A DNA stretch of 45,259 bases from the IMG/VR virus record IMGVR_UViG_3300021438_000022, positions 1 through 45,259 of that record. One strand, 5' to 3'. The position numbers were made by a program, and so were the translations under genes. The notes beneath the pieces are model-generated. The model saw nothing but the letters and a program-made list of their open reading frames with translations, did no database searches and had not been told where the DNA came from. The number at the start of each line of letters is the position of its first letter. Within the stretch, counting starts at the first letter, position 1. This DNA comes from a virus. This document shows positions 12,486 through 22,200 of this stretch, one piece after another.

Positions 12486-12820
12486 ACCATAATGACATTC
12501 TGAGCAGCGCCATTAACATCATCCGCGAACGCGGCAATGAATATGGGGACATTGCTACGAACTTTACCCGCACAGCTGATCTTGCATCAACTCGCCTTGA
12601 CAAGAAAATATCGGCTTATGATGTAGCCGTCATTCTGTCTTGCTTGAAGCAAAGCCGGTTAAGCCACGACAACACGAAACAAGACTCGTGGATTGACCTT
12701 GTTGCCTATGAGGCTATCGCGGCGTCATTGGCTAACAAAAACTTTTTGAATGACGTTATCCTTGCCAATGTTGAGTCACGGCTCAATGATATTATTGGGG
12801 TTAAAGATGAAAATTCTTAA
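12482..12820 (+). CDS. DUF6378-like phage protein
   Basis: A 112-residue protein. 'ILSSAINIIRERGNEYGD' (6-23), 'NFTRTADLAS', 'DVAVILSCLKQSRLS' and 'DSWIDLVAYEAIA' match the DUF6378 pattern, small helical phage proteins often near nucleotide or recombination genes; the fold recalls all-alpha NTP pyrophosphatases, though catalytic Glu/Asp clusters are not obvious. ATG 12482 overlaps the HNH stop (ATGA), so the longer frame from 12308 is rejected. Biochemical activity unknown. Confidence 0.7.
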   Translation: MNHNDILSSAINIIRERGNEYGDIATNFTRTADLASTRLDKKISAYDVAVILSCLKQSRLSHDNTKQDSWIDLVAYEAIAASLANKNFLNDVILANVESRLNDIIGVKDENS

Positions 12821-12926
12821 TATCATTGCTGTAGCACTGAGTGTTACACTTGCTGGATGCTCTGTAACTATTCGTCAGGGTGATCCGCCGAAACAACCGC
12901 AAACATTTAAGGTAGAGCCAAAATGA
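12807..12926 (+). CDS. 39-residue lipoprotein
   Basis: MKILNIIAVALSVT-LAGC begins the sequence: two residues, a hydrophobic signal and a lipobox LAGC with Cys18 as lipidation site. After cleavage a 22-residue mature lipopeptide rich in Pro, Lys and Gln remains (SVTIRQGDPPKQPQTF...), suitable for the periplasmic side of a membrane. It overlaps both neighbours. Rz1 spanins look similar, but this gene is far from the lysis genes and in an early operon, so superinfection exclusion is an alternative. Confidence 0.65.
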   Translation: MKILNIIAVALSVTLAGCSVTIRQGDPPKQPQTFKVEPK

Positions 12927-13201
12927 CAGAGCTAACAGTAGATAGGGTGCGCTCTGCTGTTAACACAGCAGCCCCAGCCGTTGTCGTATCAGACTATATC
13001 AAACTGCTTGATAAGGTTGGTTTTAGGGAAGTGATGGCGACAGATGAAGAAGCCATGATTGCCCTTGGGTTGGATCACGCAAGCACCCTCGCCAGAAAAC
13101 TAAACCACCTTTACACCTATGGCCTAGCAACCAGAAAAAGGTTTATAGAGCATAGGCGTGGGCGATCTGCGTATTGCTACACTCTTAAAGATGGTGAGTA
13201 A
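12923..13201 (+). CDS. Winged-helix-like DNA-binding protein
   Basis: A 92-residue protein that looks like a winged HTH: 'LLDKVGFREVMATDEEAMIA' then 'LDHASTLARKLNHLYTYGLA' (recognition-helix region, about 50-69) and a basic wing 'RKRFIEHRRGRSAYCYTL'. The last gene of this operon; a strong terminator follows six bases later. Likely a transcription regulator, target unknown. Other reading frames there give nothing better. Confidence 0.65.
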   Translation: MTELTVDRVRSAVNTAAPAVVVSDYIKLLDKVGFREVMATDEEAMIALGLDHASTLARKLNHLYTYGLATRKRFIEHRRGRSAYCYTLKDGE

Positions 13202-13207
13202 CATAAG

Positions 13208-13233
13208 CCCCCGCCCGCAAGCGGGGGTTTATT
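13208..13233 (+). terminator. Rho-independent terminator
   Basis: CCCCCGC (13208-13214) pairs with GCGGGGG (13221-13227) around a 6-nt loop and is followed by TTTATT. It ends the plus-strand operon and overlaps the stop codon region of the facing giant gene, so it may help terminate both. Confidence 0.8.
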
Positions 13234-16200
13234 GTACCAAATTAGACAATGGCGCGAACGTGGGTTTTTTCTCAGGCACAACCCTGTTTAATACGCCCCT
13301 TGTTTTGACCATGACATTTTCAATTCTTGCATCAATTGAATCTAACTTTTGCTTGCGATCAACTGCCGACAATTTGTCATTTGCCCTAATTGATGAGGCT
13401 TGTTTGCGTAATTCAGCAATGGCCTTATCGGACTTTTCCATTGCCCCAACCGGACCCTGTTTCCATACAATTTTGCCATTTTCTATTGAAGCGCCCAGCT
13501 CTTTGCCAAGCGCTCTAAAATCAGCACGAACCTTTTCGTCCTTTGGATTAAGCTCCAATTGACGCTTTGCGTTTCGCAACTCATTTACTTTTTTGTCAAC
13601 CTCATCATGCAGTTCATAATAACGGCGACCTTCGCCTCCTCCCGCAGGCGCAAATCCCTTAACAATTGGTATTTTTTCAGCCGGTGTTGGCGTGCCCTCA
13701 ATGCTGTTTTTGGCCCAATTATATAAACCAGAAACAGAACTACCCAATCCACCAGTCATCCATTTTGCAGAATAATCAATCCAGCCGGGGTAAATATCTA
13801 AATTGCCGGGAATGACTTTAGACCCACCCGTTATCTCATTCAAAAATGATGCAATGCTGATTGATGCCTGTGTGTTTGTGGTAAAATACTGTTGAGAGTG
13901 TGGAACACCTTTGTTGTATTCTGTTTCTTTTGGAACGATTGGCGCCTCTGTAGGAAGTGCCTTATTTGAATACATTTCGAAAAATGGATCAACAAGGCTG
14001 GGCATTAACATATTCCAAATTGAGCCACTTCCCAACGGGTTGAAAGCATCAATAGTATTCATCATGACATTGTTTGCTGCCGTCAATGGTTTGACTTGCC
14101 CAGTCAAAACCATAGCCATTTGCTCACCCAAGTAATATGGGATTTTTAGCGCAAACGCCAAAGGAAGGATGCGAATGTAATCTTTTTCATTTGGCCCAGT
14201 TTTTACAACAAAATATCCGCGCCGAATATATTCAGGAATATTTGAATAATTCTTTTTCCATTTATCTGCTGGATCATTGCCTGATACAGCAAGGTTCATA
14301 AGTGTCATAAAGAATCCAAGGGGGACCAAAGACGCATATACCGCGCGCGCACGTTTACCAACAGCATCTTTGCGTGACAGCAGCTCTAGCATTTTTGCAG
14401 ATCCCTGCACGTTTGCATTATAGAACATATAAAGGCCGTTGATGGCAGATCCCCAAGCCCCACGCCGATTGAAGTTTACGGTTGATTCCCGTGCAAGCGA
14501 TGATGCCTTTTGATCTGAATACCCAACATCCTTTGCTGCCATAAACACCGCAAGACGGGTGGCGTTTTCTAAAGGTTCAGATATTTTATCTATTGCGCCC
14601 AGCGCTTTTTTAATAACGCCAAGAGTGTTGTCTTTTGCTTTTTGAGGCAAATTGCTCCACGTCAAGGGGTCAACACCGCCAACAAGGCGTTCTATTTCCT
14701 TGGCAATAGTTTCCATTTCCCTAAAGGAATTGTAGCTTATCTTGCCACCAGACAAACGCCACTGATCGTAAATACCAAGCTGTTGCGGTGTCGCTGTTCC
14801 CCCAGCAACACGAATAGCCGTCGCCATAGCGGCTGGATAATTTGCCAAGAATTTTTTTGCCATTTCAGGGCTTTCATTGAAAGCGCTAAATAACGCTTCT
14901 TGAAAGTCGCGCGTGACGTTTGGAATAAAAAACGCTGGGTTGCGTGTTGTTGCTAACTGCGAAAAGAACCTACCGACCTCAGCAATCTTTGCCATATATG
15001 GCCCAAGTTGGGATGCGCCCAATTTGCGATATGCTTGAGCCAAAGGAACATTTTTCAATATAATGAAGTTTGTCCTGCCCCCAACTTTTGCAACAACTAT
15101 GTTGTCGCCATAGCGTTGCGACATATCGGGAACATACTTAACAAGACCATCTTCACCAATGATGCGTTTTTTAGGCAATTTATTGACTTGCCACAACTCA
15201 TCATTAGGATTTGCTTGCGCCAACCGCAACAATGCCTTTGCCGCCCTATTTTTTTCAACTCGATAAATACCTTCTTCGGCCTGCATAATAGCATTTGCAA
15301 GCGGACTACCCGAAATAGATCCACGGCCTAACGCTGTCTTAAATTCTTTACCCGATACCGTTATGCCACGCCCAATATGCGGAATAAGATTATCCTCTTC
15401 AGCATCCCGTTCGGCAAAGCCACGCAAAGGAACGTAGTATTTGTAATTTTCGTAGCTGTCGTATGTAGCCTGATCTATCAAGCCGCTATCAAGACGCCGT
15501 TTATTGTCAGCCCTAATAATATCATAAACCATTTGGGCGGCTTTTTCTAATGTGGCTTCTTTGCCAGCATCACGAAATTCTTGAATTAAATCATCAGCCG
15601 TTTTATTCAAAATGCCCGAACCACCATCATTGCCAAACCGACTTGGGTCGCGCTTTGCCATTTCGGCATTACGTTCAGGCGCGTGTTTTGCCAACAAAAA
15701 CAAATCCAAATCGTCTTTAGAAATGTTGTTTTCTTTCATAAAGTCAATGATCGGCTTAGCTTCTTTATCGCGGAAAGTTTCTAGTCTTTCAGAAATTCGC
15801 CCCGGCAAAAGGCTTTGCGCCATATATGCGTTAAGAGTATCTGGCAACGGACTACCACGGCCAAGCTCAATCTCCTGTTGAACCGAACGGAGATATGTAA
15901 ATTCATCTTGCAGCAACCGTGTTGCTTCAGCAATTTTTCCATATGCTGGCGCCACAAAGGTAGCTGTTGGTTTTTTTGCAGCCTTTACTTTCATGCCATT
16001 GGCTTGATTCATGGCATTTATTTTATTAATTGCCTCATTTCCAAATGAAAATGCACGTTCCTGCTGCAATTGTTTGCCAATTTGATTGGCCTCATTCATT
16101 GCGCGGCGAGCAATTTCCCCAACGTATTGGTTGCGCATAAGGCTTTCGATATTTTTGTACCCGTTACCAGCAAGCCAGTTGCGGACCCCCTCGATAAATT

Positions 16201-19200
16201 TAAGAACTTTATCAAACATACGGCGCATAGCGCCGGGGAGATGTATTTGGTTGGGATTAACGCCAGCATCTGTATACAGCCCATAAAGCTCATTTGAGTA
16301 AGCCAAAAGCTCATGCAGTGGCATTTGCTGTATTGATTCTTGTGTGTATCCATTAGACAACAAGAAATTGCGCAAACGCGGTGCGGCAATTTCCCTCATC
16401 CTAATTTCTTGCGGGGTAAATGCACCCGCCATGTCTAGAACGTGATCTGCCTCGTGATACGTTGTCGCGGTTGTTGAGAGCGGGTCAAGCAAACTAGAAA
16501 CAACCATACGGATTGCGCCTTGCTCACGCGAAGTAATACCAGCTGGAGCGCGTAAATCGCCAACCAAGCCAGACTTACGAGCCTCTTCAACCGTAACGTC
16601 ATTTTCTGTTAATGGACGCATTGAAACTTCAGCAAGATTGCCCACAACACGTTGCGCAATATCATATACATTTTTGGTTATATTTTCGACTTGTGATACG
16701 CCGCGACGCACCGTTGCCGGTGTAAGGTTCATTGAGGCAGAGCGAACGGCTTCATTGCTAGTTTCAAATCGAGCGCCAAGATCCAAAAGACGCTGCACCG
16801 CCTCTTTAATATTAGATGAATATACCTTTGTGGACATATTTGACCGGCCTGAGCTGGTAAATCCACCGGTGATTTGCATCATTTTGTTATCTAAATAATA
16901 CTTTCCACCCTTGTCTTTGGCGCGGGGTGTTATGATGGTATATTCTTTAAAGCGAGGATTATACTGAAGCATCAAATCATTATTTGTGCTTGTTACCGTA
17001 TTGGTTGGCGATGTTGTCAGAGCAACAATCATTTCTTCTGGCGTCTTGATGACGGCCTTAGATTGCCCAACGGCTTCATCCATTGTTTTAATGCGAGACG
17101 GCAACATAATGCCTTGCCGCACAACTCCATCAGCGTCAGTGAAATTGATGATCTGGCCCTTACCAGACAGAGCATCAAAACCTGAAAGCAGGTTGCCCGT
17201 GGCAATAATTCGCTTTTCCCGCATACCGGATGTTGCAAGATCATCAAAGCTCTTAATCAATGACTCTGGCGTATCAGCCCATCCAACTCGTGCAATGCTT
17301 GTTTTGCTATCGCTTTCACCGCCTATTTGAATTTGCGACAATGGGATATTCATAATTGGATTGGAAGAAGGATAGGCGATGGCTGCTTCCCAGCTACCAA
17401 GGGCCAATGGATTTTTGCTTTTGCCTTTTTTTGCAAAATTAATAACTAATCCTTGGTATGTTTCACCATTCTGCAATTGCAACCGGATACGACGTCCGGG
17501 AATTAAAATGTCCGCTGCATCTTCAAACGCACTGCGCACCAAGCCCAGCCGTGACGATTCTTTTTCTAAATTTTCTGGAGCTGTATCATCCAAAATGGCC
17601 CGCTCATATGAACGAAATTCTTCTTTTGCGGCTTTAACCGTTGCAAGATGAGATTGTTCAAACGCAGTTTGCATTTGCTCAAGCGCCCGTATTGGATTGT
17701 CTCCTGCGGCTATTTCAGACTTTTGAGCAGCAGCAACGCGATCAATTGCGTCAGATGCGCTGATCGGCTTGCCCTGTTTTTTAATGTCATAAACCGTGTA
17801 ATTGACAGGCTCTGTGAAGGGGCTAGAGCTGTCGCCCTCTTTGACAACCCGCGTCTCGATTGGCCTTGCGTCAAGATCCAAATTCTTCGCCTCAAGAGTA
17901 TTGATACCCTGCGCTTCTAATTGGGCCATCATATCGCTATAACGCGCTTCTAATTCGGAATACACCTCCTCTTGCTGGCTAAGTGGCAGCAATGGGATGC
18001 GTCCGGTCAATTTCCGCATCAAATCCGCATTGTCCGCGCCAAGACCTTCCTTTGGCTCGCTGACTGCAACATCCAGTGCAATTTGCAAATCTGGGTTATC
18101 AATAAGAAACTGACCAGCCACATGATCGCCGTACTCATTGATAAAGTCTGGTACATTTTCCGCCTGCAACGCACCCTTGCGCGAGGCAGTTGTGTTTGCG
18201 CTAAGAGATGCCATTTTCTTTTGAAGAACAGCAGCTGGGCGTTTTTCAGCTGGAATATCTGCAATTAGTTGCGTGTAACGTGGCACAACAACCTGACCTG
18301 TGCGGTGAACGCGGCCAAGCATTTGCATATGCGTGTCGATATTCCCTTCTGGTTGCACAATAATCATATTGCGCGGACGCTGGTCTTTAAATTTCTCACT
18401 AGCATGAAGTGATAAGCCTGTAGCGCCAGCTTGGTTTAGAATAATGGCATCTATAGTTCCATTGTTAAAATCATTGATGGTTTTAATTCTTCCCTTGGCG
18501 CCAGTTTCTGCACTTGAACGGCTTGAAAGAGTCGGCACAGGGCCTGAATAATTAACCGTTGTGCCGCGACCGGTAATTTCTCCAACTTTATAACCTGCCT
18601 TTTCCATTTGATTGCGAATGTAATCAATCGGAGAAATTGGCATACCGCTAAAATCTAAGCTGTCTATATAATTTTGGATGCTTTTATAAAAAGCGGTAAC
18701 TTGCGGTCCAAGCTCTTCATCGGTCAGGTAGTGCCTAACGCTCCCCTTCGTAAATGGCTCACGGATGATAATTGTCCGAGTGCGATCAAGATAACGGTTA
18801 AGCAGATTACCAAAATCTAGATTGATGGGCGAACCAGTAGCAAGACCCTCTTCCTCGGCAACATTATTAAGAAATGACTCCATTGTATTGGCTACCGTAA
18901 AGACGGGCTTTTCACCGTTTTTCAGTGATTCAATGGCTTCTTTTACAGCTGGCTCAACTTTGGACGCCAACAACATTTGGTTAATCAGGTTGTGTAAAAC
19001 AGAAGTAAAGTTCGACGATTCGGCCCCAGCACCACCCGTTGACCGATCTGGGCTTGATCCTTTCGCCTCTGCTTTTAATTCCTCATCCATGCGTTTGGTG
19101 GCAACTTTGATTGCCTTTGAGAATTTTTGAATTTGTGAAATTGCGTTGGAGAAGTTGTCGTATGTTTCTCTATTTACAGGCACAACAGGAGCATCATACC

Positions 19201-22200
19201 GAACACCGGCAAATGATCGTTCACGGCGAATGTACTGGCCAGCCCTTGCAAGCATGGTCGCAACAATCTGTTGCATTGGAACGCCACCTTTTGAGATAGC
19301 CTCTGCCAAAGCATCAGGAGAATCCACCGCCTTACTCATGTCGGTTTTGTAATACAGGTCCATAACATCTGGGCGCTTTGCATACGTTGCCGATGAATAA
19401 AATGTTGCGCTTGAGTTGCCGACAAGATCACGCACATATTGAGCGCGGTTCATGCCCTGTCCTTCAGCGGCATCGGTCGATCCACCGCTGCCACCTGCAT
19501 TGTGACTTTCGTCCAAAATAAGAATTGCGTTAGGGGCAATGGCTTTCAAGAACCGTTGGCGTTCCGTTTCCTTGCCTTTTAACGTCTGCATCTGGCTATA
19601 GGTGGTGAACACCATATCGTAATCACCGATCTTGCCATTTTTTGCCAGCCTATCCAGCAAAGCATTATGAGACTTTGCATCACCTGTCTTAAGATATTTC
19701 CCCGCCTCAATGTCCAAAGGAACATTTCCAGAAGCATTGGTAATCAAAATCTTAGGCTCTTTACCGCTCGTTACCTGATTGATGCCAATATCGTTCATGT
19801 CACGATACATATCGCCGTAAAGATTTGGCTTTTCAGTCACAAAAATTGGAATTTTGTTGTTGTTGATAGCATACCGAATGATAGCTGCGTTAACGCGACC
19901 TTTACCAATACCTGTTTGATCGCCAATAATAAAACCGGCGTTCTTCTCAAAATTGTCAATAGCAAGGCCAATTGCGTCAACTTGTTCAGCAGAGAAATAT
20001 TTGCTCAGGCTGTTAACAGGATAGTTTAGGCGGTCTGCAACATAGTTATCAATGCTGCCATGTTTGTCTTGGATGCGTTGCAAAGCGTCGCTAATTGATT
20101 GCCGCATATTGACGGGAACAAGAGTGCCTAAACCCTGCGTTTTTTCAGATTTGGGCGCATAAGCAACCTGACGCTCTGTTTCCGTTTCCTGTTTTCCTAC
20201 TCTGACTGGGCTGGGAGCAACCAGCTCATCGAGTCGCTCGGACTGCTCCCGCTTAGCGCGTTCTGCAAGTTCTGCTGATTGAGGAGAAGGTATGGGTTGT
20301 TCAATACCACCTTCTTCAGAAACTCCTCGGTCGGATCGAACGCTGGATTCCCCGACAGGAGGCTGTTCGACGACAGCTGGTTTACGATTTGGCTCTTCTC
20401 GTATTCCTGCTGGTCTTGGTTCAGCTGATTGAATTGCTTGCGCAGGTGCTGCGCTAACTGCTCCCGTAACTTCATTTTTCAATTCCCCTTTAACATCATC
20501 CCATGTATTCAAAACCCGTGGCGGCTTGACGGCGGGCAACGGCAACGCGGATTTTCCTTCCCCATCAATAACTAAAACATCAACCGGCCATGCCGCACCT
20601 TGGCGCTCATATAATTTTCCAGCCACGGTAAAATGATCTACGACATTGTAGTTTTTATAGAGCGTCAGAAAAAATTCTCGTTTGGCTTTTGCATTGTAGG
20701 CGTCTGATCTTGCTTTTTCAGTGGTAGCAAGCGGCGATACGCTTCCAATAATGAAAGCGCCACGCCCGTTTTTTTTCATTTTATCAAGAGTGGCAAATGT
20801 AATTGCATGGTCAATTTCGGATGTATTGTATCCGTACTGAATCCAATCCATGTCAAATGACTTAGTGTCACCCTGTTCAGTTTTAACCGTTCCAAATGGC
20901 GGGTTAGCAATAACCACATCGAATTTACCGTCAACAAACGCCGGATCTGATGCGTCTTGTTTTTTAGGCTCAAAACCCAAAGCCTCAAGATTTTCTCTGC
21001 GCACCCGATTAATTTCGTTAACGACTGTTTTCTTTGGGTTGGCTTCCATGACCAAGGCGCCGTTGCCAGCAGTTGGTTCAAGCACCGTTACATCCTTGTT
21101 GATACCAGCAAGGCGTGATGCAACAAATGCCAACGGAAGGGGCGTTGAATATGCTTGGTTTTTAATACTTTCAGAAGTTCTTGTTTCTAGCTTTGGTTGT
21201 TTGTTGTACAAATCTAAAAGCCGGTCATACTTTTCATCGGTTGTAAGATTTTGCCCAACAATCTCCATTGCCTCTTTTACAAGGGCAAGTTCCATACTTT
21301 CTTCAATAAGTTTATTATCTTCAGTGCCAGTCAATTCTTTTGCAATTTTTCTTGCTTCTGCAATTGACTTGAAACCTTCACCTTTTAGCCTTTGCTGGAA
21401 AGCATCGCTTAAAGTCTCAAGGCGGCGAACAGGCTTGTTTTTGTCTGCCTTGTCTTCCTGCTTAACAAGATCCATTAAATCTTGTTGCTTACTGCTTTCA
21501 CCAAATAATCCATCTGGCTCTTTTTGTTCAACTTTAGGCGCAAGAGGTTTTTCAGCGCCACGTTGGGCCTGTTCTGCTTGGCTAATTTTTTCAGCACCGG
21601 GAATTACGAGCTGGGGTTTGCCTTCTGCCCCTTGTTCAACTGAGACTGGGCTAACTGCCTGTTTTTCTTCGCCAGCTCTTTCAGCTTCCTCTTTTTGTTC
21701 GGGTTTTGCTCCTTGTTCGCTAAGCGCTCTACCCTCTGGCCCCATTCCCTGTACTGCTTGACTGTGCCGCGCATTGTCAAATTCCTCTAATAATTTGTCG
21801 TAGTCATCATCTGTATTAAAATCGCTCTTCTGGATAACGCCCGCATCATTATTTTGTTTTTGGACAGCAAGGTGCCATGCGTCTTCTGGATTATGCCCTA
21901 TAGCCATAAAGTCCAACGCATCTTTTACCGATTCATCATCATGAGAAATGGCTTCATCGCGCATAAATTGATAAAGATCTTCACGATCTTTTTCTCGTTG
22001 CGCCAAAAATGCTTCTTTTTCGGCTTTATCAACCTTTTTTTGTGGCGGCGCAACACCCTCTGGGTAGATCCTTCTGGGGCTGCTCAAGTCGCTAAACAAG
22101 CGATCAATTTCGTTTTTCCCTATGGCCTGATCTTTTAGGTCTGGGTAAAAGCCCATTTCGACCAAACGAGTAATCGCATCGTCGGGAGAAATACCATTTT

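Noticed and set aside
20850-21761. 303-residue plus-strand open frame
   Set aside because: It lies antisense inside the giant gene, has a Ser/Leu/Cys-rich composition without any motif, and no ribosome-binding site; it mirrors the codon bias of the opposite strand.
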